64,000 bases of DNA from contig JBMONF010000024.1 of NCBI GenBank assembly GCA_049323455.1, positions 1 through 64,000 on the forward strand, written 5' to 3'. The notes under the pieces are model-generated. The model saw nothing but the letters and a program-made list of their open reading frames with translations. It did not search any database and was not told the DNA's origin. Made by a program: the position numbers and the translations under genes. Positions 1 to 7,961 of this stretch are shown here, piece after piece; position 1 is the stretch's first letter; each line of letters opens with the position of its first letter. Source of the stretch: Hypericibacter sp049323455. GTDB lineage: Bacteria > Pseudomonadota > Alphaproteobacteria > Dongiales > Dongiaceae.

Positions 1-1
1 C

Positions 2-79
2 ACCCCACTCAAAGCCTTCATCGATGGAATCAGAAAGGAGGAGAACCCGCAGCCAAAGCCGACCAAGAAAGCCGCCTGA
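2..79 (+). CDS. C-terminal end of an unidentified protein, cut by the window edge
   Basis: A reading frame enters from the left edge and ends at TGA 77-79. The 25 visible residues end in a Pro/Lys-rich tail (NPQPKPTKKAA), a common look for a real C-terminus. The family cannot be recognised from so little. A 6-bp hairpin (80-96, stem GCCTCG/CGAGGC) follows the stop directly but lacks a T-run, so it is at best a weak terminator. The next gene is on the same strand, so the two may be co-transcribed. Confidence 0.4.
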   Translation, partial: TPLKAFIDGIRKEENPQPKPTKKAA

Positions 80-171
80 GCCTCGCCCGCCGAGGCGGCA
101 CTGTCAGCCAATTACCATCTCTGTACACATCGCTCGCGAATATTGATGGTGCTGGGCTTCTCCCAGACTCA

Positions 172-1434
172 TTGCTCAACGACGTAGCTTCGAGGACCAA
201 CTCGTTTCGCAGTTCGATCGATGCACTGAAGAACACCGTCGATCAATTCTGCGCACAGGGAGCACCGGCGAGCCTAGATGTCGCTAACTTTACTGCTCAA
301 ATTTCCGGCGGGCCTTCTTTGAACATTGCTAGTGCGCTTCCCCCAATTGTCACGAATCTCGATCCTCTCCTCCACTCCATCCAGATTCTGCGCGCAATCA
401 CAACCCCAGCGGCCGGAATCGACTTCGGCCCTGCCATTGATGCAATCAACAATGTCAGAAATGAACAGCGGCTGGCATTTCGTGAACTCTCGCGAGAGCG
501 CAAAACCTTCGCGGCGGCGAAGGAGCGAATTAACGCCGCAGAACAAGAAATCAAGACGATAGTGGACAGTTTGCGCACTACGACCACAGACGCGGTCGAA
601 CAAAGAAAGGCTGCGGCAGATGCGCGTACCGAGGCCGAGGGAGCAAAGACGGGAGCTGCTACAGCGCTGCAAGAGATTAGCTCCGTGCGCGCGCAAGCGC
701 AGGATCTCGAGAGAGCCGTGCAGGCATACAAAAGCACATTCTCGTCTTTCCAAACTGAGCTTGACGCCAGAAATAACACATTCGTCAAAGGAAAAACCGA
801 CTTGGATAACCTACTAACCAGGTTGGCAGCGGCCGAAAAAGAGCTAGAACGTATCACAGCTCGAGCGCGCGACGTTCTTGGAGAGGCAACCGTCGCCGGC
901 CTGTCAGAGCGGTTTTATAAGGAAACGCAGGACATCGGGGGACGGCTCTTTTGGGCTCATGTTTCCTTGGTGGGCGCCGTAGCATTCTTCGCATTTTCGT
1001 CTCTGCTTGCAGTCAGCCCGTCCTTTGCCGACTACATTCTTGGAACTGCATCCCCGAACCCGATCACGTTGCCAGAAAATGCGGCATTTGGTGTGGCTGT
1101 GACTTCCTACCTTGGCTTGGCTGTTGGGAAAATTATCCTCATCGCCCCTAGCGCAGTTCTCGTTGCCTATACTGCAAAGCGGGCCTTGTCGCTCTTTCGC
1201 CTTCGAGCTGAATATACTTACAAGTATACCGTAGCATCGTCACTGCCAGGATTCAAAATCGAAGCGCCGCAATACGCAGAAGCCATGACTGCGTCGGCAT
1301 TCAAAGAGCTTCTTTATAATCCGGTAGAAATCGAGACTAGCGACAGACCGCGGAACAAATGGTTAGATAAGATAATCAATCCCCGCGTGGCAGCAGCCTT
1401 CGATCGGATGCTATCCAACATCACCGAAAAATAG
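172..1434 (+). CDS. coiled-coil membrane protein of unknown function, two transmembrane helices
   Basis: No known family was recognised. From the TTG at 172 the product is 420 residues. Residues about 92-235 are an Ala/Glu/Lys/Arg-rich heptad-like coiled coil. Two hydrophobic helices follow at about 260-285 and 313-336, then a conserved-looking tail with EYTYKYTVASSLPGFK and a short LLYNP motif (about 347-384). Coil, 2TM and tail recall architectures seen in putative membrane effectors of bacterial conflict systems, but that is only resemblance. The start is uncertain: the frame is open to base 1, TTG has no clear ribosome site, and the residues just upstream also look coding. Base composition is A/T-richer than all following genes, which suggests horizontal transfer. 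Confidence 0.6.
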   Translation: MLNDVASRTNSFRSSIDALKNTVDQFCAQGAPASLDVANFTAQISGGPSLNIASALPPIVTNLDPLLHSIQILRAITTPAAGIDFGPAIDAINNVRNEQRLAFRELSRERKTFAAAKERINAAEQEIKTIVDSLRTTTTDAVEQRKAAADARTEAEGAKTGAATALQEISSVRAQAQDLERAVQAYKSTFSSFQTELDARNNTFVKGKTDLDNLLTRLAAAEKELERITARARDVLGEATVAGLSERFYKETQDIGGRLFWAHVSLVGAVAFFAFSSLLAVSPSFADYILGTASPNPITLPENAAFGVAVTSYLGLAVGKIILIAPSAVLVAYTAKRALSLFRLRAEYTYKYTVASSLPGFKIEAPQYAEAMTASAFKELLYNPVEIETSDRPRNKWLDKIINPRVAAAFDRMLSNITEK

Positions 1435-1451
1435 CCTTCTTAGCAGGACTG

Positions 1452-1634
1452 CTACCACCCGATCACCTTCACGCCGTCACTATTCGGGCCAGAAAGGCGG
1501 CAAGTGCCACCGTGTTCTCCTTCCTCCCTATTGAGGGAAGATATTGTGAAGGGACCGCGAGGCTGAGAATAGAGCTTCACCCGGAACTGGGTGAGTGGGA
1601 CGAGATCAAACCACACGAGTTTGCATTCGAACGG
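1452..1634 (-). other. open frame continuing past the carbonic anhydrase stop, possible gene remnant
   Basis: Downstream of the carbonic anhydrase stop (TAG 1635-1637) the same frame stays open for about 60 codons to a TAG at 1452-1454. The translation ends in SDGVKVIGW and has mixed, protein-like composition. The only early start is a GTG at 1614-1616, with no good ribosome site. It could be the 3' scrap of a gene lost when the left-hand segment was joined, or chance. No other gene is visible between 1435 and 1634. Confidence 0.2.
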
Positions 1635-2183
1635 CTACAGCCCCTGCGCGCGGTAGTGCGCCGCCACCTCGGCGTAATAGCCCGCGGTCGAGCCGAACTC
1701 ATCCATCTCCTTCGGCGTCAACTGGCGCATGAGCTTGGCCGGGCTGCCCGCCCAGAGCTCGCCCTTGCGCACGCGCTTGTTGGGCGTCACCAGCGCGCCG
1801 GCCGCGACCATGCCGCCGCCCTCGACCACCACGCCGTCCATGACGCAGGCCTTCATGCCGACGAAGGCGCCGTCCTCGAGCGTGCAGGCATGGATCAGCG
1901 CCATATGGCCGATGGTGACGTCGCTGCCGATGGTGCAGGCAAAGCCATGCGCGCCGCGCCCGCCATCCTCCTGGTGGTTGAGATGCACCACCGTGCCGTC
2001 CTGGATGTTGGTGCGCGCCCCGATGCGCAAGGCGTTGCCGTCCGCCCGCAGCACGCAGCCATACCAGATGCTCGAGCCCGGCCCGATCTCGACATCGCCC
2101 AGCACCACGGCGTTGGGCGCGACCCAGGCGGCCGGGTCGATCTTGGGGCGGTAGTTGTCGAAGGCCAGGATGATGCCGGGCAT
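1635..2183 (-). CDS. gamma-carbonic anhydrase family protein (left-handed beta-helix)
   Basis: The 182-residue product has the hexapeptide-repeat fold of the YrdA/PaaY/CaiE group. Repeats such as AVVLGDVEIGPGSSIW form the left-handed beta-helix. His67, His93 and His98 sit where gamma-class carbonic anhydrases bind their metal across trimer interfaces (VVHLNH, then IGHMALIH). The length is normal for the family. True carbonic anhydrase activity is not certain, since many YrdA-type proteins have an unproven substrate. The gene stands alone upstream of a palindromic repeat pair and reads the same way as argC. Confidence 0.88.
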   Translation of the reverse strand: MPGIILAFDNYRPKIDPAAWVAPNAVVLGDVEIGPGSSIWYGCVLRADGNALRIGARTNIQDGTVVHLNHQEDGGRGAHGFACTIGSDVTIGHMALIHACTLEDGAFVGMKACVMDGVVVEGGGMVAAGALVTPNKRVRKGELWAGSPAKLMRQLTPKEMDEFGSTAGYYAEVAAHYRAQGL

Positions 2184-2242
2184 GAGTCTAGCGGCTCCTT
2201 ATCAGGTCAGGAACGCGATCGATACGAGATCGCAACTCCAAC

Positions 2243-2322
2243 CGTCGTCCCCGCGGAAGCGGGGACCCAGGAGCGAGCGACGTGCCGCAGCCCTGGGCCC
2301 CGGCTTTCGCCGGGGCGACGGA
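2243..2322. repeat. REP-like palindrome pair, family A copy 1
   Basis: Two short palindromic units in opposite orientation. The first has the arm CGTCGTCCCCGCGGAAGCGG and the second CCCCGGCTTTCGCCGGGG followed by CGACGG. An inner pair, CCCAGG and CCTGGG, continues the fold, so the region can form a long hairpin. It lies just past the argC stop and may help end argC transcription. Related units occur near 35.3 and 51.2 kb. Confidence 0.75.
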
Positions 2323-2343
2323 AAAATCCAACCGCGAACGCCA

Positions 2344-3282
2344 TCAAAGGCCCAGCATCAGCGCGATGTTCTGCACGGCCGCGCCCGAGGCGCCCTTGCC
2401 GAGATTGTCGAGCCGGGCCACCAGCACGGCCTGCCGGCGCTTCTCGTTGGCGAAGACGCGCAGCTCGAGCCTGTCGGTGTCGTTGAGCGCCTCGGGCTCG
2501 AGCCGGCCGGCCTCGGCTCCCTCGCCCACCGGCACCACCGTCACCAGCTTCATACCGGCATAGCGCTTTGCCAGTGTCGCCTCGAGATCGGCCGCCTTCG
2601 GCCGGCCCGGCAGGATGTCCAGATGGAGCGGCAGGCTCACCAGCATGCCTTGCCGGAAATTGCCCACCGAAGGCACGAAGATCGGCCGGCGCGTCAGGCC
2701 CGCATAATGCTGGATCTCGGGCAGATGCTTGTGCTCGAGCCCGAGCGCGTAGAGCTCGAAGGCGGGGGCGCGGCCCTTCTCGTAGGCCTCGATCATGCTG
2801 CGCCCGCCGCCGGAATAGCCGCTCACCGCATTGATCGCCACCGGATAATCGGCCGGCAGCAGCCCTGCCGCGACCAGCGGCTTGATGAGCGCGATGGCAC
2901 CTGTGGGGTAGCAGCCGGGGTTGGCGACCCGCCGCGCGGCGCGGATCGCCGCCTCCTGGCCCGGCTCCATCTCCGGGAAGCCGTAAACCCAGCCGGGGGC
3001 CACGCGGTGGGCGGTGCTGGCATCGACGATGCGCGGCCCCTTCGACCCCATCGCGTCGATCATGGCCACCGCCTCGCGGGCCGCGTCGTCGGGCAGGCAG
3101 AGCACGGCCAGATCGGCGGCCGCCATCATCTCGCGCCGGGCGGCCGGGTCCTTGCGGCGCTCGGGCGCGATGCTGGCGAGCGTAATGCCCGGCAGGCCGG
3201 CCAAGCGCTGGCGGATGCCGAGACCGGTGGTTCCGGCCTCGCCGTCGATGAACACGGTGCGGGTGGCGGCGATGGTTTCCAT
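2344..3282 (-). CDS. argC: N-acetyl-gamma-glutamyl-phosphate reductase, short type
   Basis: Third step of arginine synthesis: NADPH-dependent reduction of N-acetylglutamyl-5-phosphate to the semialdehyde, in the cytosol. The N-terminus VFIDGEAGTTGLGIRQRL is the nucleotide-binding turn. The catalytic cysteine is in NPGCYPTG (Cys124). The 312-residue length and E-A-G-T-T-G signature match the short type 2 ArgC rather than the longer E. coli type. The ATG at 3282 is preceded by AAGGAA; an ATG-less upstream extension of the frame is not needed. It lies downstream of rpsI, separated by a strong terminator, so it probably has its own promoter. Confidence 0.95.
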   Translation of the reverse strand: METIAATRTVFIDGEAGTTGLGIRQRLAGLPGITLASIAPERRKDPAARREMMAAADLAVLCLPDDAAREAVAMIDAMGSKGPRIVDASTAHRVAPGWVYGFPEMEPGQEAAIRAARRVANPGCYPTGAIALIKPLVAAGLLPADYPVAINAVSGYSGGGRSMIEAYEKGRAPAFELYALGLEHKHLPEIQHYAGLTRRPIFVPSVGNFRQGMLVSLPLHLDILPGRPKAADLEATLAKRYAGMKLVTVVPVGEGAEAGRLEPEALNDTDRLELRVFANEKRRQAVLVARLDNLGKGASGAAVQNIALMLGL

Positions 3283-3344
3283 GGCGGCGGTTCCTTGGCG
3301 AAGATAACCCACTCGGTCCAAAAGCAAAGAGGGCCGAAAGCAGA

Positions 3345-3373
3345 AGGGGCGCTCCCCTTCGAGGAGCGCCCCT
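3345..3373 (-). terminator. intrinsic terminator after rplM-rpsI
   Basis: An 11-bp perfect stem (AGGGGCGCTCC with GGAGCGCCCCT) around a 7-base loop. On the minus strand it is followed by a T-rich stretch (TTCTGCTTTC). It lies about 40 bases past the rpsI stop and separates that operon from argC. Confidence 0.75.
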
Positions 3374-3414
3374 GATGCCCTGCCCCCCGACCGGGGCCGA
3401 TCGCCCATGCGCGA

Positions 3415-3903
3415 TCAGCGCTTCGAGAACTGGAAGCTGCGGCGCGCCTTGCGGCGGCCATACTTCTTGCGCTCGACCACGCGGCTGTCGCGGGTGAGGA
3501 AACCGCCTGCCTTGAGCACCGAGCGCAAGCCCGGCTCGTAATAGGTCAGCGCCTTGCTGATGCCGTGGCGCACGGCGCCGGCCTGGCCCGAGAGCCCGCC
3601 GCCCACGACCGTGCAGACCACGTCGTACTGGCCGACGCGCTGCGTCAGGCCGAAGGGCTGCGCGATCATCATGCGCAGCACGGGGCGCGCGAAATAGGTC
3701 TCGCTCGGGCGGCCGTTGATGGTCATGCGGCCGGTGCCGGGCTTGAGCCAGACGCGGGCGATCGCGTTCTTGCGCTTGCCGGTCGCGTAGGCGCGGCCCT
3801 GCGCATCGAGCTTGGGCTCCGCCGCGGCGGCCGCGGCCGCAGGCGCCGCCGTCGCCGCGCGCAGGTCCTTGAGGTCGGTGAGCTTCTGCGTCTCGGTCGT
3901 CAT
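3415..3903 (-). CDS. rpsI: 30S ribosomal protein S9
   Basis: Small-subunit protein whose basic C-terminal tail reaches the decoding centre. The 162 residues include an Ala-rich N-terminal extension of about 35 residues before the conserved core (YATGKRKNAIARVWLKPGTG), typical of alphaproteobacterial S9. The C-terminus GRRKARRSFQFSKR is the canonical lysine/arginine tail. It follows rplM with only 3 bases between stop and start, the universal L13-S9 pair, so the two are translated from one message. Confidence 0.97.
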   Translation of the reverse strand: MTTETQKLTDLKDLRAATAAPAAAAAAAEPKLDAQGRAYATGKRKNAIARVWLKPGTGRMTINGRPSETYFARPVLRMMIAQPFGLTQRVGQYDVVCTVVGGGLSGQAGAVRHGISKALTYYEPGLRSVLKAGGFLTRDSRVVERKKYGRRKARRSFQFSKR

Positions 3904-3906
3904 GAC

Positions 3907-4371
3907 TCAGGCGGTCCTCTTGTTCTTCGGATTCATCGCGGCAATGTCGAGCCGCTCCGGGTTCTGTGCGGCGTGCGGATGATCGGGGCCCGGATAGACC
4001 TTGAGATTGCCCATCTGGCGCCGGCCCAGCGGCCCGCGCGGCACCATGCGCTCCACCGCCTTGATCACCGCGCGCTCCGGGAAGCGCCCGCCCAGGATCT
4101 CGCCCATGGTGCGCTCCTTGATGCCGCCCGGATGGCCGGTGTGCCAGTAGAACTTGCGGTCCTGGAGCTTGCGGCCCGTGAGCCGCACCTTGGCCGCGTT
4201 GACGACGATGATGTTGTCGCCGCAATCCATGTGCGGCGTATAGCTGGTCTTGTGCTTGCCGCGCAGGCGGTTGGCAACGATGGAGGCGAGCCGGCCCAGC
4301 ACCACGCCGTCAGCATCGACGACGTACCACTTCTTGCTGATGTCGGACGGCTTGGCGGTGTAGGTCTTCAT
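3907..4371 (-). CDS. rplM: 50S ribosomal protein L13
   Basis: Early-assembly large-subunit protein. The 154-residue product starts MKTYTAKPSDISKKWYVVDA, and the hallmark segments GRLASIVANRLRGKHK and YWHTGHPGG are present. The start is the ATG at 4371: the longer frame upstream gives an Arg/Pro-rich stretch not found in L13. It is first gene of the rplM-rpsI operon, read away from a hydrolase on the other strand. Confidence 0.97.
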   Translation of the reverse strand: MKTYTAKPSDISKKWYVVDADGVVLGRLASIVANRLRGKHKTSYTPHMDCGDNIIVVNAAKVRLTGRKLQDRKFYWHTGHPGGIKERTMGEILGGRFPERAVIKAVERMVPRGPLGRRQMGNLKVYPGPDHPHAAQNPERLDIAAMNPKNKRTA

Positions 4372-4457
4372 GGCGGTCCGTTTTCGATCTGGAAAGGCCG
4401 GTCGCGACGGGCGCCCCAAGCGCGCCGCTCGCCCCGGCAAGGTCGGGCGCGGAGTAT

Positions 4458-4531
4458 CGCCATTTTTTCTGCCGGGTCAAGCCAAAAGCGCGCGGAAATC
4501 CGCCATTTTTTGATACGGTATCGAGATACCG
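4458..4531. promoter_or_regulatory. operator-like palindrome and direct repeats upstream of rplM
   Basis: The 311-base divergent gap 4372-4682 has no gene. It holds the same 11-mer CGCCATTTTTT at 4458-4468 and 4501-4511, and a perfect 7-bp inverted repeat CGGTATC-GA-GATACCG at 4516-4531. The palindrome looks like a dimeric repressor site. Promoters for rplM and for the hydrolase should both lie here. The binding protein is unknown. Confidence 0.4.
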
Positions 4532-4682
4532 CTGAAAAGAGCCTGCGCCGGCAAAGGGCAAGCGTCCCGTTCCGACAGGAAACTGGACCGCCCCCATTCC
4601 TTAGGTCAAGATCGGCCGGAAAGCGCTTGCGGAGCTTGAGCTTTTCGATGCAAGCGCCGAGGCGGCGCGCTCCGCGGTCGGA

Positions 4683-5567
4683 ATGGACGGGATGGGTTAC
4701 GAGCATCTGGACGACGCCACGATCAACGCGCAGTTCATGCCGCGCATCGCCGTGCCCGACCATGAGGCGTGGCTCGCACGCGACGAAAAGCTGGCGGCCG
4801 AAGCACGGCGCACTCGGCGCCATATCGCCGATATCGCCTATGGCGAGACGCGGGCGCAGCGGCTCGACGTCTTCCCGGCCGAGAACCCGAACGCGCCGAT
4901 CCATGCCTATATCCATGGCGGTTATTGGCGCGCGCTCGACAAGTCGGGCTTCAGCTATATCGCCGAGCCGCTGGCAAGCGCCGGCGCCACCACGGTTCTC
5001 GTCAACTACGATCTCTGCCCTGCCGTCACGCTCGACGAGATCGTGCAGCAGATCCGCCGCGCGCTGATCTGGATCTACCGCCATGCGGGCTTGCTCGGCG
5101 GCGATGAGAACCGGATCTACCTCTCCGGCAGCTCGGCCGGCGCGCATCTGGTGGCCATGATGCTGGCGCGCGACTGGAGCCGCGATCCGGTGCCGTCGGA
5201 CTTCGTCAAGGGCGCCGCCTGCATCACCGGCATCTACGATCTCGATCCGGTCTTGCGCATCGCCGCCAACGAGGACATCCGCCTCACGCCCGAGATGGCC
5301 CGGCGCAACAGCCCGCTCTTCATGGTGCCGCACATCAAATGCCCTATCATCGTCGCGGTCGGTGGAGACGAGCCCGAGGAGTGGATCAAGCAGTCCGAGG
5401 GCTATGTCGCGCATCTGAAGCGCCACGGTGTGCCGGCCGACTACTTGAGAGTGCCGGCAACGCACCATTTCTCCATCACGCAAAGCCTGGCGTGGCCCGA
5501 TGGGCTCCTCCTCCGCGCGATCCTGGCGCAGATGGGGCTCGCCCCGCGGCACGCCGCGACCGCCTAG
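4683..5567 (+). CDS. alpha/beta hydrolase, kynurenine-formamidase-like
   Basis: The 294-residue product carries the esterase/formamidase signature HGGYW (78-82), which forms the oxyanion hole, and the nucleophile elbow GSSAG (Ser151). A late HHF (261-263) supplies the likely catalytic His, with Asp229 a candidate acid. This pattern is shared by bacterial arylformamidase-like hydrolases, but no tryptophan-pathway genes lie nearby, so the substrate is open. ATG 4683 is used; ATG 4692 is nine bases inside. The following enoyl-CoA hydratase-like gene starts 17 bases after the stop, so they are probably one operon. Confidence 0.82.
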   Translation: MDGMGYEHLDDATINAQFMPRIAVPDHEAWLARDEKLAAEARRTRRHIADIAYGETRAQRLDVFPAENPNAPIHAYIHGGYWRALDKSGFSYIAEPLASAGATTVLVNYDLCPAVTLDEIVQQIRRALIWIYRHAGLLGGDENRIYLSGSSAGAHLVAMMLARDWSRDPVPSDFVKGAACITGIYDLDPVLRIAANEDIRLTPEMARRNSPLFMVPHIKCPIIVAVGGDEPEEWIKQSEGYVAHLKRHGVPADYLRVPATHHFSITQSLAWPDGLLLRAILAQMGLAPRHAATA

Positions 5568-5583
5568 AGGAGACCACACGCCC

Positions 5584-6375
5584 ATGAGCACCCTTGCCAA
5601 CGAGCCGCAGCTTCTCGCCCGCGTCGAGGAAGGCATCGCCTTCCTCACGCTCAACCGACCGGCCGCGCGCAACGCCCTTTCGCTCTCGCTGATGGGCGAG
5701 ATGCTGGAGGCGATCCGCGGTTTCGGCCGCGACCCGGCTGTCAAAGCCTTGGTCGTCGCCGGCAACGGCCCCGCTTTCTGCGCCGGCCACGATCTGAGAG
5801 AGCTGCGCGCCAACCCGACTCGCGATTTTTACGAGCAGGTGTTCGGCCGCTGCGCCGAGCTGATGCTCGCCATCACGCGGCTGCCCAAGCCCGTGATTGC
5901 GCGCGTGCAGGGCATTGCCACGGCGGCCGGCTGCCAGCTCGTCGCGACCTGCGATCTCGCCGTGGCCGAGACGGGCGCGCGATTCGCCACGCCCGGCGTC
6001 AATATCGGGCTCTTCTGCTCGACGCCGATGGTGGCCTTGAGCCGCGCCGTGCCGCGCAAGCAGGCGATGGAGATGCTCTTGACCGGCGAGTTGGTCGGCG
6101 CCGAAGACGCGCGCCGCATCGGCCTCGTCAATCGGGTCGTGCCGGCATCCGAGCTCGATGCCGAAGTGGCGAAGCTCGCGCGCCAGATCCTGAGCAAGTC
6201 GCCGCTGACGCTCGCCATCGGGAAGGAGGCGTTCTACCGCCAAGCCGAGCTCGGGCTCGAACAGGCTTATGCCTATGCCGCCGGCGTCATGACCCGCAAC
6301 ATGATGGCCCAGGACGCGGCCGAGGGCATCGACGCCTTCATCGAGAAGCGCAAACCGACCTGGCACGGCTGCTGA
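5584..6375 (+). CDS. enoyl-CoA hydratase/isomerase family protein, ECHDC3-like
   Basis: Crotonase-fold protein of 263 residues. The oxyanion-hole segments AFCAGHDL (64-71) and GIATAAGCQL (110-119) are clear. The two catalytic glutamates of true enoyl-CoA hydratases appear replaced: Gln118 stands where GGGCEL has Glu, and PGVN (137-140) where QPEI has Glu. This resembles the ECHDC3 subgroup, so simple hydration of enoyl-CoA is doubtful. ATG 5584 has GGAG 10 bases upstream; a longer frame from 5500 only overlaps the previous gene. Next comes a CoA-binding protein gene, in line with an acyl-CoA role. Confidence 0.9.
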   Translation: MSTLANEPQLLARVEEGIAFLTLNRPAARNALSLSLMGEMLEAIRGFGRDPAVKALVVAGNGPAFCAGHDLRELRANPTRDFYEQVFGRCAELMLAITRLPKPVIARVQGIATAAGCQLVATCDLAVAETGARFATPGVNIGLFCSTPMVALSRAVPRKQAMEMLLTGELVGAEDARRIGLVNRVVPASELDAEVAKLARQILSKSPLTLAIGKEAFYRQAELGLEQAYAYAAGVMTRNMMAQDAAEGIDAFIEKRKPTWHGC

Positions 6376-6385
6376 GGCGCGAAAG

Positions 6386-6820
6386 GTGTCCGGGCCCGAT
6401 TACCCCGACGCGCTTCTGGAGCGCATCTTCGCCGAAACCAGGACCATCGCCGTGGTCGGCGCCAGCCCCAAGCCCGAGCGGCCGAGCCATGGCGTGATGC
6501 GCTATCTGCAATCCAAGGGCTATCGCTGCATTCCGGTCAATCCCGGCCAGGCCGGGGGCACGATCAACGGCGAAAGGGTCTATGCCCGCCTCGCCGAGGT
6601 GCCGGTCAAGATCGACATGGTGGATGTGTTCCGCCGCTCGGATGCGGCCGGTCAGGTCGTGGACGAGGCCATCGCGGTCGGTGCCAAGGTGGTGTGGATG
6701 CAGCTCGGCGTGCGCGACGACGCAGCTGCGCGGCGCGGCGAAGCGGCAGGCTTGACCGTGGTGATGGATCGCTGTCCGGCGATCGAGCTGCCGCGGCTGG
6801 AGCGCGAACGCCCTCGTTGA
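6386..6820 (+). CDS. CoA-binding domain protein (YccU-like)
   Basis: A 144-residue single-domain protein with the Rossmann-like CoA_binding fold. It begins near TIAVVGASPKPERPSHGVMR and has the conserved PVNPGQ turn and a late VVMDRCPAIE segment, as in E. coli YccU. These proteins bind CoA in the cytosol; their reaction is unknown. GTG 6386 lies 10 bases after the previous stop with a GAAAG ribosome site, so it belongs to the same operon as the hydratase-like gene. Confidence 0.88.
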   Translation: MSGPDYPDALLERIFAETRTIAVVGASPKPERPSHGVMRYLQSKGYRCIPVNPGQAGGTINGERVYARLAEVPVKIDMVDVFRRSDAAGQVVDEAIAVGAKVVWMQLGVRDDAAARRGEAAGLTVVMDRCPAIELPRLERERPR

Positions 6821-6837
6821 GCCGGCGTCATGAAGCG

Positions 6838-6905
6838 GCATTTCGTCAAATATAAATAAAATACTTTGCATGTTATAGCCTTGTTATACGGTCTCACTAG
6901 ATATG
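6838..6905 (+). promoter_or_regulatory. A/T-rich island, probable promoter of the pentapeptide-repeat gene
   Basis: A sharply A/T-rich block in an otherwise G+C-rich region. It contains TATAAATAAAATAC and GTTATACG, with no gene in 6821-7046. It is a likely promoter for the gene at 7047. Exact -35 and -10 boxes cannot be fixed by eye. Confidence 0.3.
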
Positions 6906-7046
6906 ATGACTTGCCCTCGACAAGGGTAATTCTCTAAACTAGCGCCACTGACAAGATCGAAAGCACGGCCGGTCCCGGTGCGAGCCGGCGGCCGGGGGTG
7001 CCGTCGTCTCCGCCCAGGCTCGCGCTGCCGGAAGGGAACGGGAAGA

Positions 7047-7937
7047 ATGGCGATCGCCGAAATCTGCGACAAGGATCTCTCCCACAGCTCGCTTGAAGGC
7101 GCGCGGCTGGTCGGCAAGACCGTCAAGCGCGTTCGCTTCGACCGCGCGAACCTCAGCGGCGCCGATCTGAGCCTGTCGCAATTCTTCGAGTGCTCGTTCG
7201 AGCGGGCCAATCTCATGGGCGCCGATCTGAGCCGCGCCCTGTTCGAGAATTGCAATTTCCGCAACGCCAAATTCGTCGGCACCAACGCCTCCGAGGCGGT
7301 CTTCCGCTCGACCACGGTGCTCTCTTACAAAAAGAAATCCGCTTTGGCCGTAGCCGAGCCGCAGCTCTCCTTCGAGGGCGCGACAATCGAGCATTCCGTC
7401 TTCACCAACGCGAACCTCAACAAGGCCTCGCTCGCACGCGTCAAGGCCACGAACGTGGATTTCACCGGTGCCGATCTGCGCGGCGCCGTGTTCGAGCAAT
7501 GCCGCATCGCCGGCTCGCAATTCGCGCTGGCCAAGCTCGAGGGGGCGGATTTCTCGCAGACCGAGGACGCCATCGACGCCCTGCCCGAGTGGGCGGCCAG
7601 CATGGTGAAGCTCAAGCGGTCGATCGCGCCTTGCGACGTCCACGCCATGATCGAGCGCCACGAGGAGTGGATCATGAGCGATGGTCGCGCCGGCGCACGT
7701 CTGACGCTGCAAGGGCACGATCTCTGCGGCATCGAGTTGCCCGATCAGGATCTGTCCGGTGCCGATCTGCGCAACTGCCGCCTGGATTTCGCCAACCTGG
7801 CCGGCTCGAGGCTGGTGGCAAGCGATCTGCGTGGCGCGAGCCTGGTCAGGACCGATCTCAGGAACGCCGATCTCAGGGCCGCCCTCATTTCCGAGCAAGC
7901 CCTGGTCAAGGCACATCTCGAGGGTGTGCGGCGCTAG
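7047..7937 (+). CDS. pentapeptide-repeat protein
   Basis: The 296-residue product has A(D/N)LxX-type repeats in three blocks: about 29-92, 110-170 and 228-292 (for example RANLSGADLS and LRGASLVRTDLRNADL). Such repeats fold into a right-handed quadrilateral beta-helix. A non-repeat linker (about 172-225) contains DVHAMIERHEEW and a SDGRAGARLTL stretch that often precedes such blocks. No enzyme domain is fused. Some relatives mimic DNA and block gyrase, but nothing here shows that. ATG 7047 follows GGAAGG with good spacing. Confidence 0.85.
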   Translation: MAIAEICDKDLSHSSLEGARLVGKTVKRVRFDRANLSGADLSLSQFFECSFERANLMGADLSRALFENCNFRNAKFVGTNASEAVFRSTTVLSYKKKSALAVAEPQLSFEGATIEHSVFTNANLNKASLARVKATNVDFTGADLRGAVFEQCRIAGSQFALAKLEGADFSQTEDAIDALPEWAASMVKLKRSIAPCDVHAMIERHEEWIMSDGRAGARLTLQGHDLCGIELPDQDLSGADLRNCRLDFANLAGSRLVASDLRGASLVRTDLRNADLRAALISEQALVKAHLEGVRR

Positions 7938-7961
7938 CGCAGATTCATCAAGACCGGAATC

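Noticed and set aside
2207..4225. 672-codon Arg/Ala-rich frame across argC, rpsI and rplM
   Set aside because: It is a shifted frame over three conserved genes on the same strand, with low-complexity translation.
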